Positions 1 through 9,303 of a DNA stretch of 64,000 nucleotides are shown here, piece after piece. The position numbers and the translations under genes were made by a program. Each line of letters begins with the position of its first letter. The first letter of the stretch is position 1. Source of the stretch: Gammaproteobacteria bacterium (GTDB lineage Bacteria > Pseudomonadota > Gammaproteobacteria > JACKNK01); assembly GCA_024234955.1 (NCBI GenBank), contig JACKNK010000003.1:423119-487118 (forward strand), read 5' to 3'. The notes under the pieces are model-generated. The model had not been told where the DNA came from. It saw nothing but the letters and a program-made list of their open reading frames with translations, and did no database searches.

Positions 1-449
1 GAACCCTCCAGTGCGGGCTTCACGAACAGCGGCAACCCCAGGTCCTGCACGACGGCATCGCACTCCTCGGCCGAGTTCACGACGTGATAATCGGGGGTCG
101 GTAAACCGCGCGCTTTCCATATCTGTTTGCAGCGAACCTTATCCATGCCCAGCGCCGAACCCAGCACACCGCTGCCTGTGTAGGCGATTTCCAGGGCGTC
201 AAGCGCCCCTTGAATGACGCCGTCCTCGCCACCTCGACCGTGCAGGACGTTGAACACTCGGTCGAACCCGCCTTTTTCCAGTTGACGCAGCGCCGGCGCG
301 AGCGAATCGGGACCGCAGTCGATCGCGGTCACCGCCACACCGCGACGCTGCAAAGCCGCGAGCACCTGCTTCCCGCTCTTCAGCGACACCTCCCGTTCGG
401 CGGAGATACCGCCGTAGAGCAAAGCCACTTTTCCAGCATTGGCGCTCAT
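1..449 (-). CDS. ddl: D-alanine--D-alanine ligase, N-terminal part (runs off the window)
   Basis: Joins two D-alanines with ATP to make the dipeptide that MurF adds to the peptidoglycan precursor, in the cytoplasm. Only about the first 149 residues are present; the rest lies beyond base 1. The translation begins MSANAGKVALLYGGISAERE, and the GG.S.ERE.S loop is the typical start of Ddl. Further on are the VFNVLHGRGGEDG and YTGSGVLGSALGMDK segments, which are strongly family-specific. The ATG overlaps the murB stop as ATGA, so the two are translationally coupled. This is the usual murB-ddl order of the dcw cluster. Identification is firm; completeness cannot be judged. Confidence 0.95.
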   Translation of the reverse strand, partial: MSANAGKVALLYGGISAEREVSLKSGKQVLAALQRRGVAVTAIDCGPDSLAPALRQLEKGGFDRVFNVLHGRGGEDGVIQGALDALEIAYTGSGVLGSALGMDKVRCKQIWKARGLPTPDYHVVNSAEECDAVVQDLGLPLFVKPALEG

Positions 450-1357
450 GCGCGTTCTCCCACGATGCGTACCTCGGGCCGGAGTTCCACGCCGAAGCGG
501 GCCAGCACCGTGTCACGAACCTCGATTACCAGGTCCTCGATGTCGTTGGCGTGCGCCTCGTCTTCGACGCGGGCGGTATTGATAATGAAATTGGCGTGTT
601 TCTCGGAGACGCAGGCCGCACCTCGGCAGCGACCTTTAAGCCCAGCGGCTTCGATCAAGCGTGCGGCATGGTCCCCTTCGGGATTACGAAACACGGAACC
701 GCAGCTCGGCAGCCCGGTTGGCTGCGTGGCGTTACGACGCGCCAGCAAGGCGCGAATCGTCGTCTGTGCCGCCTCGGTATCGCCTTTTGGGACCGTGAGT
801 TCACACGCCACGAAACCGGCTTGCATCGGTCCCTCGACATGGCGATACCCAAAGCGGAACGCGTTGGCGTCGCGGCGATGAATCTTTCCGTCCCGGTCGA
901 TGGTCTCGACCGCACTGACCAACGGCCAGGTTTCGCCGCCGAAAGCGCCCGCGTTCATGGCCAAGGCACCGCCCATCGTGCCCGGAATGCCCGCCAGGAA
1001 CTCCGCGCCCACGCACCCCGCTTTTGCGGTAACCCGCGCAACCTTGTTGCAGGCAGCCCCCGCTTCGATGCGAAAGCGATCGTGATCGACCTGCTCGATG
1101 GCATTCACACCCTGTGTTGCGATAACGGTGCCAGCAAAACCCCCGTCGCGGACCAGCAGATTGCTCCCAAGCCCTACCCACAGCAGGGGTTCATCGTTTG
1201 GCAAGCGTTGCAACAGGTCGCATAAGTCCTGGATGTCGGCCGGGCGGACGTAGCGATCCGCACGCCCACCTGCACGCCAGGAGTTGTGCGCCGACATCGG
1301 CTCATTACGGCGGATTTCTCCGCGCAGACCACCGAGATCGACCTCACTCGCGCTCAC
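446..1357 (-). CDS. murB: UDP-N-acetylenolpyruvoylglucosamine reductase
   Basis: FAD enzyme that uses NADPH to reduce UDP-GlcNAc-enolpyruvate to UDP-MurNAc. Seen: NSWRAGGRAD near the start, VGLGSNLLVRDGG (FAD/diphosphate binding), AGIPGTMGGALAMNAGAFGG, the catalytic serine segment PSCGSVFRNPEGDHAARLIE and SEKHANFIIN. The frame is open further upstream to 1624, but those roughly 89 residues are unlike MurB. The GTG at 1355-1357 follows a purine-rich ribosome site (AGAAGG and GGAG) and overlaps the stop of the small ORF upstream as GTGA. It gives 303 residues, the usual length of the short MurB type. The stop overlaps ddl. Confidence 0.93.
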   Translation of the reverse strand: MSASEVDLGGLRGEIRRNEPMSAHNSWRAGGRADRYVRPADIQDLCDLLQRLPNDEPLLWVGLGSNLLVRDGGFAGTVIATQGVNAIEQVDHDRFRIEAGAACNKVARVTAKAGCVGAEFLAGIPGTMGGALAMNAGAFGGETWPLVSAVETIDRDGKIHRRDANAFRFGYRHVEGPMQAGFVACELTVPKGDTEAAQTTIRALLARRNATQPTGLPSCGSVFRNPEGDHAARLIEAAGLKGRCRGAACVSEKHANFIINTARVEDEAHANDIEDLVIEVRDTVLARFGVELRPEVRIVGERA

Positions 1358-1566
1358 GGCTCCACCTTCTCCGCGTTGAGATCCCGCTTGCCCGAAGTGG
1401 AATCGCGATCGCCCAAGCCGTTTTCCGCGCTGCGGCGTGATGGCGCTGCGGCGCTCGGTCGCATATCGGCCAGCTTGGCCAGGTCGTTCGCCGACGCGCC
1501 CAGATAGCTGCACAAGCCCTCGCCACATCCCAGGTGCAGCGGTCGTTTTCCGGAGTAATCGTTCAT
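1354..1566 (-). CDS. small unknown ORF between murC and murB
   Basis: A 70-residue frame beginning MNDYSGKRPLHLGCGEGLCS. It fills the gap between murC and murB on the coding strand. Its TGA overlaps the chosen GTG start of murB (GTGA), the same coupling seen at most junctions of this cluster, and a GGGG stretch lies 5' of its ATG. The first half contains two Cys and an LGASANDLAKLADMRPSA segment; the second half is polar and probably disordered. No signal peptide, membrane segment or known domain is visible. It may be a real small protein, a leader whose translation drives murB, or chance. I do not recognise a family. Confidence 0.45.
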   Translation of the reverse strand: MNDYSGKRPLHLGCGEGLCSYLGASANDLAKLADMRPSAAAPSRRSAENGLGDRDSTSGKRDLNAEKVEP

Positions 1567-1620
1567 CGCGCAAATCCCCGCTTAAAGTGCCGATCTGTCG
1601 AATGCGTGTCGGCATCTTTG

Positions 1621-3066
1621 TCACGCCACCACCCGCAGCACGTCGGGCAAGCCCGCCGCTACGGCTCCGATGTCACCCGCGCCACAGGTCAGCAATACGT
1701 CGCCTTCCTGAAGGACATCGGGTAATACCTCGTTCAATTCATTGGCCGCGTTCACAAACACCGGCTCGACCGCGCCGCGTGCCCGCACGGCCCGCGCCAA
1801 GGAACGGCCATCGGCACCGGCAATCGGCTCCTCACCGGCGGCGTACACCTCGGCCAGCAGCAGCAGATCGACGCTTGAGAGCACCTGTGCGAAGTCTTCG
1901 AAAAGATCGCGGGTGCGGGTAAAGCGATGAGGCTGGAACGCCAACACCAGGCGTCGCTCCGGATAGGCCGCCCGTGCCGCCTGAATGGTGGCCGCGACCT
2001 CCCGGGGGTGATGACCGTAATCGTCGATCAGGAGCACATTTCCATGACGGGTCGGAATCTCGCCGTAACTCTGGAATCGCCGCCCGATGCCAAGGAAAGC
2101 CGCCAATGCATGCTGAATGTCGGCGTCCCCGCACCCCAATTCATGGGCGATGGCGATTGCCGCCAAGGCATTCAGGACGTTGTGGCGACCCGGGAGATTG
2201 AGACTGACGGAGACCGGTGCCTCGCGCTCCGGCAAGAGCACCTTGAAGTGCGTCATCACACCATGCTGGACGAGATCGATCGCGCGCACATCGGCGTCCT
2301 CCGAATCGATCCCGTAGGTCACGAACCGGCGGCTTACCTGATCGAGAATCCCACGCACTTCCGGGTCATCGATGCACAACACGGCGAGGCCGTAAAAAGG
2401 CAGGTGATGCAGGAACTCCACAAAAGTCTGACGAAGCCGGTTGAAGTCCCCGTCATAAGTGGACAGATGGTCGGCATCGATATTGGTCACGACCGCCAAT
2501 GTCGGCTGCAGGTACAGGAAGCTCGCATCCGATTCATCCGCTTCGGCGACCAGGTATTCCCCCTCGCCCAGGGCTGCGTGACTGGCACTGGAATTGAGGC
2601 GCCCACCGATGACGTAGGTCGGATCCATCCCAGCCTCGGCCAGCAGACTCGCGACCAGACTGGTCGTCGTGGTCTTGCCGTGGGTTCCGGCGATCGCGAT
2701 GCCGATACGGAAGCGCATCAACTCGGCGAGCATCTCCGCCCGGCGAACGATCGGAATTCTCGCCTCCCGTGCTGCGTCCAGTTCCGGGTTCTCGGCGTGA
2801 ATCGCGGTCGACACCACCACAACGTGAACGCCATCGACGTTCTCCGCGCGATGACCGATGGACACCACCGCGCCATGATCACGTAGACGACGGGTGACCG
2901 CGTTTTCGCGCATATCCGATCCGCTCACCTCAAACCCGAGGTTCAGCAACACCTCGGCGATGCCACTCATGCCGACGCCGCCGATGCCGACAAAATGGAT
3001 GCGTCGCATACGTCCCATCGGATCGAGCACCGCGCGCGGTTTGGATGGGGTCGGACGTAAAGTCAT
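1621..3066 (-). CDS. murC: UDP-N-acetylmuramate--L-alanine ligase
   Basis: ATP-dependent ligase that adds the first residue (L-Ala) of the peptidoglycan stem to UDP-MurNAc. The 481-residue product is close to the 491 of E. coli. Seen: the N-terminal Rossmann glycine loop HFVGIGGVGMSGIAE with SGSD, the ATP loop AGTHGKTTTTSLVASL, EADESDASFL, TNIDADHL, the LPGRHNVLNALAAIA segment and DDYGHHPREVAATI. The start ATG overlaps the murG stop by 4 bases. A 54-base gap to the small ORF follows the stop, so coupling to murB is through that ORF if it is real. Confidence 0.97.
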   Translation of the reverse strand: MTLRPTPSKPRAVLDPMGRMRRIHFVGIGGVGMSGIAEVLLNLGFEVSGSDMRENAVTRRLRDHGAVVSIGHRAENVDGVHVVVVSTAIHAENPELDAAREARIPIVRRAEMLAELMRFRIGIAIAGTHGKTTTTSLVASLLAEAGMDPTYVIGGRLNSSASHAALGEGEYLVAEADESDASFLYLQPTLAVVTNIDADHLSTYDGDFNRLRQTFVEFLHHLPFYGLAVLCIDDPEVRGILDQVSRRFVTYGIDSEDADVRAIDLVQHGVMTHFKVLLPEREAPVSVSLNLPGRHNVLNALAAIAIAHELGCGDADIQHALAAFLGIGRRFQSYGEIPTRHGNVLLIDDYGHHPREVAATIQAARAAYPERRLVLAFQPHRFTRTRDLFEDFAQVLSSVDLLLLAEVYAAGEEPIAGADGRSLARAVRARGAVEPVFVNAANELNEVLPDVLQEGDVLLTCGAGDIGAVAAGLPDVLRVVA

Positions 3067-4196
3067 GACGGTGCTCCGACCGGGGCTGAGTCAGTCAGCC
3101 CGGCGACTTCGAGGATTTGATCGACGACCCGCAACGTGGCATCTGGCAGGGCCTTGGAACGCGCCGCAGTCGCCATGTCCTGGCGACGGGAACGCTTGCA
3201 AAGGTCGCTGATCCGGGCCGCGAGCAAGGGAGGTGCGACCTCGTCTTGGGGACACAGCACGGCGGCGCCGGCATCGCTGAGATAACGGGCGTTCGCGGTC
3301 TGATGGTCATCGACCGCATGAGGGAACGGCACCAGGATCGCCGGCAGCCCGGCGGCGGCCAACTCCGCAACGGTCATCGCGCCCGCACGACATATGGCGA
3401 AATCGGCCCACGCGTAGGCCTCGGCCATGTCTTCGATGAACGCGGTGACTTCCGCCTCGACTCCCGATGTCCGGTAAGCCTGCTGAGCCGCTTCCAGGGT
3501 CTTTTCCCCAGCCTGATGGCGAACCATCGGGCGGATTGCCTTCGGCACCAGGGCGAGCGCCTTCGGAACGTTCTCATTCAAGGCCAATGCACCCAGGCTG
3601 CCGCCAATCACCAACAGCCGCGTCGGGCCTTCATGGTCCGCCGTTGGCGCGCCCGAATCGCGTTGAGCGCCCAATCCGGCAATCTCCTCACGCAGCGGAT
3701 TACCGGTCAAAACGGTCTTTTCTCCGGTCCCGGCAAGGCTGTTCGGAAACGCCTCCAGAACCCGGCGAGCAAGTCGCGCCAACACGCGGTTGGTCAGTCC
3801 GGAAACGGCATTCTGTTCATGGATCAACAAGGGATTTCCCTGCAGCCAGGCGGCGACGCCGACCGGGCCGGTAACAAATCCCCCCATGCCGAGGACCGCA
3901 GCCGGTGCTCTCGCGCTCAGGGCACGCATTGCCTGGCGCAATGCCCTCAGCAAGGTGAACGGCGCACGCACCCACCCGAGCGCGCCGTTTCCGCGCAAAC
4001 CGGAAACCTCGATCCAATCGATGTCGATCCCGGCAGCGGGGACCAGTCGGGCTTCCAGGCCATGATGGGTGCCGATCCAGCTCACCCCGACACCCCGACG
4101 ACGAAGCTCTCTGGCAACCGCCAAGGCGGGAAAGACATGCCCGCCCGTGCCCCCGGCAGTGATCACGACATGGGCATTGATGAGATTGGCGTTCAT
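3063..4196 (-). CDS. murG: undecaprenyldiphospho-muramoylpentapeptide beta-N-acetylglucosaminyltransferase
   Basis: GT28 transferase on the inner membrane face that converts lipid I to lipid II with UDP-GlcNAc. 377 residues (family about 355-380). Seen: the N-terminal loop VITAGGTGGHVFPALAVA, WIGTHHGLEARLVP, HEQNAVSGLTNR and the second Rossmann loop LLVIGGSLGALALNE. The donor-site segment ICRAGAMTVAELAAAGLPAI is followed by PFPHAVDDHQTANARYL. Overlaps ftsW (upstream) and murC (downstream) by 4 bases each, so the order is ftsW-murG-murC as in most gammaproteobacteria. Confidence 0.97.
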   Translation of the reverse strand: MNANLINAHVVITAGGTGGHVFPALAVARELRRRGVGVSWIGTHHGLEARLVPAAGIDIDWIEVSGLRGNGALGWVRAPFTLLRALRQAMRALSARAPAAVLGMGGFVTGPVGVAAWLQGNPLLIHEQNAVSGLTNRVLARLARRVLEAFPNSLAGTGEKTVLTGNPLREEIAGLGAQRDSGAPTADHEGPTRLLVIGGSLGALALNENVPKALALVPKAIRPMVRHQAGEKTLEAAQQAYRTSGVEAEVTAFIEDMAEAYAWADFAICRAGAMTVAELAAAGLPAILVPFPHAVDDHQTANARYLSDAGAAVLCPQDEVAPPLLAARISDLCKRSRRQDMATAARSKALPDATLRVVDQILEVAGLTDSAPVGAPS

Positions 4197-5428
4197 GTTG
4201 CCGCATCCCGACCGGAGGCGCCGTGCTGAGCACCCGCCTGAAGCACACGACGTTCGTAATCGACGCGCAACAACAACGCCAGCGCGGCACAGGTCACCAG
4301 TAGCGAACTGCCGCCATAGGAGATCAGGGGCAAGGTCAGACCCTTGGTCGGCAAGACGCCCATGTTCACACCGAAGTTGACGAACGCCTGAACCCCCAGC
4401 CAGAAGCTCACGCCATAGGCGCAGTAAGCGCCGAACATGCGCCCCACGCGTTCCGACTCCGCCCCGATTCGATGTCCGCGCCAGACCAGATAGCCATATA
4501 CGCCCATCAGAGCCAGACTTCCGATAAACCCGAACTCTTCGGCGTAGATTGCAAACACGAAATCCGTATGGGCCTCGGGCAGGAACAGCAGCTTCTGCAT
4601 CGAATTTCCGAGACCGACACCGGCGAGATCGCCCCGACCGATCGCGATCAGCGACTGGGTCAACTGGTATCCGCCGTTATAGGCGTCCTTCCACGGATCG
4701 AGAAAATTGGTCAGACGTGCCCAGCGATACGGTTCGAAGCGGATCAGCATCGCCATCATCGCCGCGACGCCCACGAACAAGGGCAGAAACACGCGCAGTT
4801 GCACGCCCCCAAGGAACAACATCGCCAAGGTGACCCCGACGATGATCGAGGCACTGCCGAAGTCCGGCTCCATCAGCAGCAAAACGCTGATCAGCATTAC
4901 CAACACCATCGGGCGGGCAAACCCACCGAATCCGGCGCGCACCTCCTGGGGATGTCGCACCAGATAACCGGCCATGTAAACGATGACGAACAACTTGCCG
5001 AGCTCGGACACTTGGATGCGTATCGGTCCCGCACCGATCCAACGGACCGCACCATTGACCTGCTTGCCGATACCCGGGACCAGGACCAGCACCAGCAACA
5101 CGACCGTGAGCAACAACAGGTACGGCCCGGCATCCTCCCAGGATGCAACCGGCACGCGGACCAACAGTGCGAACACCCCAATTCCGGCGACCAGATAGGC
5201 CGCTTGTCGCAACAGGTAATGCCAGGGTGTGGACATGTTCTGCGCGGCAATCGGCATCGATGCAGACGCGACCATGATCATTCCGATCGTCAGCAAAATG
5301 GCGATCACCACCATCAAGGGCAGATCGAAATCCGAAACCCGGGGCGAGCGGCGCACCGCCGTGCCGGTGCGCACCGCAAATTCCAGGGCTTCGTGCGCCT
5401 GCGTCTGGGCGTAGTCGATGACGTTCAC
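4193..5428 (-). CDS. ftsW: peptidoglycan glycosyltransferase / division protein FtsW
   Basis: SEDS-family membrane protein that polymerises lipid II at the septum together with FtsI. About ten hydrophobic segments are visible from residue ~40 on. Seen: the loop segments GIGKQVNGAVRWIG and GPIRIQVSELGK, MEPDFGSASI, TEAHTDF-like LPEAHTDFVFA, and the C-terminal LPLISYGGSS. The frame extends 26 codons further, but the GTG at 5426-5428 overlaps the murD stop (GTGA) and gives 411 residues, matching E. coli (414). The partner FtsI is in the same cluster. Confidence 0.96.
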   Translation of the reverse strand: MNVIDYAQTQAHEALEFAVRTGTAVRRSPRVSDFDLPLMVVIAILLTIGMIMVASASMPIAAQNMSTPWHYLLRQAAYLVAGIGVFALLVRVPVASWEDAGPYLLLLTVVLLVLVLVPGIGKQVNGAVRWIGAGPIRIQVSELGKLFVIVYMAGYLVRHPQEVRAGFGGFARPMVLVMLISVLLLMEPDFGSASIIVGVTLAMLFLGGVQLRVFLPLFVGVAAMMAMLIRFEPYRWARLTNFLDPWKDAYNGGYQLTQSLIAIGRGDLAGVGLGNSMQKLLFLPEAHTDFVFAIYAEEFGFIGSLALMGVYGYLVWRGHRIGAESERVGRMFGAYCAYGVSFWLGVQAFVNFGVNMGVLPTKGLTLPLISYGGSSLLVTCAALALLLRVDYERRVLQAGAQHGASGRDAAT

Positions 5429-6813
5429 GCCGCCCGCTCCCGAACCAGGGCCATGAATACCCGGCCCCGTTCTTCGTAATTGCTGAACATGTCGAAGCTC
5501 GCGCAAGCCGGCGAGAACAACACCGCGTCACCGCTCTCAGCCAGCGCAGCAGCCTTGTTGATCGCCTCTTCCAGCGATGCCGCATGCGCGACCGGGACCA
5601 CGTCACCGACCGCTTTGGCAATCAGATCGGCATCGCGCCCGAACACGATCAGCGCCTTGCCTTTTCCCTTCAGGGCATCGGCCAACGGTGTGAAGTCCGC
5701 ATCCTTGCCGATGCCCCCGGCGATCAGTACCTGCGGCCCGCTCAAACCCTGGATCGCGGCAACGGTGGCACCGACATTCGTCCCCTTGGAGTCGTTGTAC
5801 CAATTCACCCCGTCGATCTTCGCGACCCACTGAGTGCGATGCGGCAGACCTTCAAAACTGCGCAGGGTATCGAGCATCGCCCCGAGATCGAGTTCGATCG
5901 CCTCACCCAAGGCCAGCGCCGCGAGCGCATTGGACAGATTGTGACGACCGGGAATACGCAGCTCCCTCGTCATCATCAAGCCCTTGGAGCCTCGCGCCAG
6001 CCATTCATTTCCACCTTGACGAATAAGTCCGTACTCGCCCGATTTCGGGATGCCCAGGCCGTAGCTGATCAGCGAACGGCCCGACTCGGCCATTGCCGCG
6101 CTCCAGGGATCGTCACGATTGATGATCATGGCGCCATCGCCGCGATAAACGCTGGATTTGATCGCTGCGTATTCGGCCAGCGTGGCGTGGCGATCCAGAT
6201 GATCAGCGCTGATGTTCAACACCACGGCAGCGGCATTTTCCAGCGTGTGCGTGCATTCGAGCTGGAAGCTGGACAACTCCAGGACATACAGGTCCGGACG
6301 CCCGTGGCGGAGCAATTCCAACGCCGGAGTCCCGAGATTCCCGCCGACCCGCACATCCAGATTCGACGCCTTGGCCATTTCTGCGACCAAGGTGGTGACC
6401 GTGCTTTTTCCATTCGACCCGGTGATCGCCACCACCGGGGCATCGACAAAATGGGCGAAGATTTCAATGTCGCCCATAACCGGGATACCGCGCCGTGCGG
6501 CCGCCGCGACCAGCGGCTCCCCCGGGGAGACTCCCGGACTGAGCAGAATCACATCGGCCTGTTCGAACACCTTCTGCTCGAAGCCGCCGATAAAGGTCGC
6601 GACGCCGGGAAATTCCGCCATCAACTCCTGATGGCCGGGCGGATCACGGCGCGAATCGGTGACCGCGCATTCCACGCCGATTCCCTGCAGGAAGCGGACC
6701 ATGGACAAGCCGGTCTTACCCATGCCGACCACCAGGCTGCGGGCATAAGGCCAAGCCTTGAGGCTGCCGGGGGCCAGGGCCAGCGCGGAATGGTTGACGC
6801 GTCCGTTCATCAC
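5425..6813 (-). CDS. murD: UDP-N-acetylmuramoyl-L-alanine--D-glutamate ligase
   Basis: ATP-dependent ligase adding D-Glu to UDP-MurNAc-L-Ala. 462 residues (E. coli 438). Seen: the N-terminal Rossmann segment LVVGMGKTGLSMVRFL, the P-loop AITGSNGKSTVTTLV, GNLGTPAL, ELSSFQLE, LNISADHLDRH, the IPGRHNLSNALAA segment and WYNDSKGTNVGAT. The GTG at 6811-6813 overlaps the mraY stop (GTGA). An in-frame ATG follows directly at 6808-6810 and could be the true start. Confidence 0.97.
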   Translation of the reverse strand: MMNGRVNHSALALAPGSLKAWPYARSLVVGMGKTGLSMVRFLQGIGVECAVTDSRRDPPGHQELMAEFPGVATFIGGFEQKVFEQADVILLSPGVSPGEPLVAAAARRGIPVMGDIEIFAHFVDAPVVAITGSNGKSTVTTLVAEMAKASNLDVRVGGNLGTPALELLRHGRPDLYVLELSSFQLECTHTLENAAAVVLNISADHLDRHATLAEYAAIKSSVYRGDGAMIINRDDPWSAAMAESGRSLISYGLGIPKSGEYGLIRQGGNEWLARGSKGLMMTRELRIPGRHNLSNALAALALGEAIELDLGAMLDTLRSFEGLPHRTQWVAKIDGVNWYNDSKGTNVGATVAAIQGLSGPQVLIAGGIGKDADFTPLADALKGKGKALIVFGRDADLIAKAVGDVVPVAHAASLEEAINKAAALAESGDAVLFSPACASFDMFSNYEERGRVFMALVRERAA

Positions 6814-7892
6814 CGCACCTTCAGGGTCGCGAGTCCGACCAGTACGAGAATGAAAGTGATGATCCAGAATCGCACGATCACGCGCGGCTCCGGCCAGCCC
6901 TTGAGTTCAAAGTGATGATGCAGCGGTGCCATGCGGAAAATGCGGCGACCGGTCAGCTTGTAGGAGCCAACCTGCAGAATCACCGACACCGTCTCCATCA
7001 CGAACACACCTCCCATGATGAACAGCACGATCTCCTGTCGAGACAGCACTGCCATCAAACCCAGCGCCCCGCCCAAGGCCAGGGCGCCGACGTCGCCCAT
7101 GAACACCTGTGCCGGATAGGCGTTGAACCACAGAAAGCCGAGACCCGCACCCACCAGCGCCGCCGCAAACACGATCATCTCGCCGACGCCGTGGATGTAA
7201 GGAAATCCGAGGTAATTCGCGAACACCGAATGCCCGAGCACATAGGCGAAGACACCCAATGCCCCGCCAACCATGACGGTGGGCAGAATTGCCAGGCCAT
7301 CGAGCCCGTCGGTGAGGTTCACCGCATTCGACGTCCCGACGATCACGAAATAGGTCAGCGGGATATATATCCAGCCCAACGGAATCGATATGTGCTTGAG
7401 GGTCGGGATCAGCAGTGCGGTTTCTGCGGGGGTCTGGGCGGTGAAATAAAGGAAGCACGCGGTGCCCAGCGCGATCGCGGACTGCCAGAAATACTTATGG
7501 CGAGCCGCCATCCCCTTCGGATCCTTGAGCGCCACCTTCTTGTAGTCGTCCCAGAACCCGATCATCCCGAAACCGAGCGTGACCACCAGCATCACCCAGA
7601 CGTAGCGGTTACCCAGATCGCCCCAACACAGAGTCGCCACGGCAATGGCGACCAGAATCAAGGTTCCCCCCATGGTTGGGGTGCCGGCCTTGGACAAGTG
7701 CGACTTGGGGCCGTCATCGCGGACCGCCTGCCCAATCTGTTTAAAACTCAGATGGCGGATCATCCAGGGGCCGACCATGAACGCGATGAACAGGGCGGTC
7801 AGCGCGCCGAGAATCGCTCGCAGGGTCAGGTACTGGACCACATTGAACGGTGGGTAGTACTGAGCGAGGTAGTCGAACAGATAGAGCAACAT
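6810..7892 (-). CDS. mraY: phospho-N-acetylmuramoyl-pentapeptide-transferase
   Basis: Integral membrane enzyme that transfers phospho-MurNAc-pentapeptide from UDP to undecaprenyl phosphate, giving lipid I. Exactly 360 residues, as in E. coli. About ten hydrophobic segments. Seen: the KAGTPTMGGTLIL loop, the DDYKK aspartate pair, NAVNLTDGLDGLA (catalytic Asp region), FNAYPAQVFMGDVGALALGG and the C-terminal MAPLHHHFELKGWPE. It follows murF by 4 bases and overlaps murD. Identification is certain by the invariant loops. Confidence 0.98.
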   Translation of the reverse strand: MLLYLFDYLAQYYPPFNVVQYLTLRAILGALTALFIAFMVGPWMIRHLSFKQIGQAVRDDGPKSHLSKAGTPTMGGTLILVAIAVATLCWGDLGNRYVWVMLVVTLGFGMIGFWDDYKKVALKDPKGMAARHKYFWQSAIALGTACFLYFTAQTPAETALLIPTLKHISIPLGWIYIPLTYFVIVGTSNAVNLTDGLDGLAILPTVMVGGALGVFAYVLGHSVFANYLGFPYIHGVGEMIVFAAALVGAGLGFLWFNAYPAQVFMGDVGALALGGALGLMAVLSRQEIVLFIMGGVFVMETVSVILQVGSYKLTGRRIFRMAPLHHHFELKGWPEPRVIVRFWIITFILVLVGLATLKVR

Positions 7893-7896
7893 TGGC

Positions 7897-9303
7897 TTAT
7901 TCCCCCGCCATCGTGGCGGCCCCCTCGATGGTCGGCCGGGGTGCGCTCAAGGCGGCGACCACACGTTCCATGCGCATCGAGCGCGAACCTTTGACGAGAA
8001 CCAGCTGGCCGGCACGGATTTCATCCAGGAGTGCCGCATTCAGTGATTCAATGGATTCGAAATGACGCGCCCCCGCACCAAACGCCACGACCGCACGACG
8101 GCTCATCGGGCCCAACGCAAACAGACGGGAAATCCCTTTTTCGCGTGCCCGCTCACCGACATCTGCGTGAAGCTGTGCCGCGTCCTCGCCGAGTTCACCC
8201 ATGTCCCCCATTACCAGCCAGGCTGACGTGGACTGCGCCGCCAACACCGCAATGGCGGCCCGGAAGCTGCTCGGATTGGCGTTGTAGGTGTCGTCGATGA
8301 TCAGTGCGCCGTTGACGCCTGGCTTGCTGACCAAACGTCCACCCACGGCCTTCATGCTTTCCAGGCCGGATTTGATTTCTGCGATTCCAGCGCCTGCGGC
8401 AACCGCTGCGGCGCTCGCGCCGAGGGCGTTCATGACGTTGTGCTCGCCGGGAAGCGGCAAATCGATTTGCACCGCACCAAGCGGGGTCTGCATGCTGACC
8501 CGGCTGCCGTGACCGTTCGACACCCAGGTCGCCGTGAAATCGGCCTTGTTCCGCAGACCGAAGCGGAATACCGGGCGTGCGCCGACCCGCTCCAGCCACT
8601 GATCCGCAAACCGATCGTCGGCATTGATCACCGCCCGGCCCGTGGCGCCGAGACTGTCGAAAATCTCGCCCTTGGCCTTGGCAACCCCCTCCAGACTGCC
8701 AAACCCCTCAAGATGAGCGGCCCCCGCATTCGCCAACAAAGCCACATCGGGGCGCGCCAGTCCGGAGAGATACGCGATTTCCCCAGGATGGTTTGCACCC
8801 ATCTCGATCACCGCGTATTGCAGACCGGGCGCGAGCCGCGCCAAGGTCAGCGGGACGCCGATGTCGTTATTCAGATTGCCCTTGGTCGCGGTCGTCGCGC
8901 CGCATTGGCTGAGAATTGCGGCCACCATTTCCTTGTTGGTGGTCTTGCCGTTGCTCCCGGTTATGCCAACCACGGTCAGCGGCAATTCATCGCGCCACGC
9001 TGCGGCAATCGCACCCAGTGCAATGCGGGCATTCGCGACCAGCAGTTGCGGCACATCGACATCCAGGCGGCGCTCCACCAGCAGCGCCCCCGCACCGTTG
9101 GCAACGGCATCGGCGGCAAAATCATGGCCGTCGAACCGATCCCCACGCAGTGCCACGAATAAAGCGCCGGACGTGCGATCGCGCGAGTCGATCACAAGTC
9201 CGGCAAAGGTGCCGTCGAAACGGCTTTCGCCCCCCAGCAAAACGGTTTCAACGCCGCGCGCACACAAGGCGTCGGCTGCGGCCTGGAGTCGCAGGGCGAT
9301 CAC
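7897..9303 (-). CDS. murF: UDP-N-acetylmuramoyl-tripeptide--D-alanyl-D-alanine ligase
   Basis: Mur ligase that adds the D-Ala-D-Ala dipeptide (the product of Ddl) to complete the pentapeptide. 468 residues (E. coli 452). Seen: the N-terminal DSRDRTSGALFVALRGDRFDG segment, the P-loop GITGSNGKTTNKEMVA, TKGNLNNDIGVPL, EMGANHPGEI, NAGAAHLEGFGS, LPGEHNVMNALGA and IDDTYNANPSSFRAA. The start is GTG at 9301-9303, overlapping the murE stop as GTGA. Confidence 0.96.
   Translation of the reverse strand: MIALRLQAAADALCARGVETVLLGGESRFDGTFAGLVIDSRDRTSGALFVALRGDRFDGHDFAADAVANGAGALLVERRLDVDVPQLLVANARIALGAIAAAWRDELPLTVVGITGSNGKTTNKEMVAAILSQCGATTATKGNLNNDIGVPLTLARLAPGLQYAVIEMGANHPGEIAYLSGLARPDVALLANAGAAHLEGFGSLEGVAKAKGEIFDSLGATGRAVINADDRFADQWLERVGARPVFRFGLRNKADFTATWVSNGHGSRVSMQTPLGAVQIDLPLPGEHNVMNALGASAAAVAAGAGIAEIKSGLESMKAVGGRLVSKPGVNGALIIDDTYNANPSSFRAAIAVLAAQSTSAWLVMGDMGELGEDAAQLHADVGERAREKGISRLFALGPMSRRAVVAFGAGARHFESIESLNAALLDEIRAGQLVLVKGSRSMRMERVVAALSAPRPTIEGAATMAGE

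Noticed and set aside
1358..1624. MurB beginning at the GTG overlapping murC, giving a 392-residue protein
   Set aside because: The extra 89 residues are basic and unlike MurB, while a start with a better ribosome site exists at 1357.
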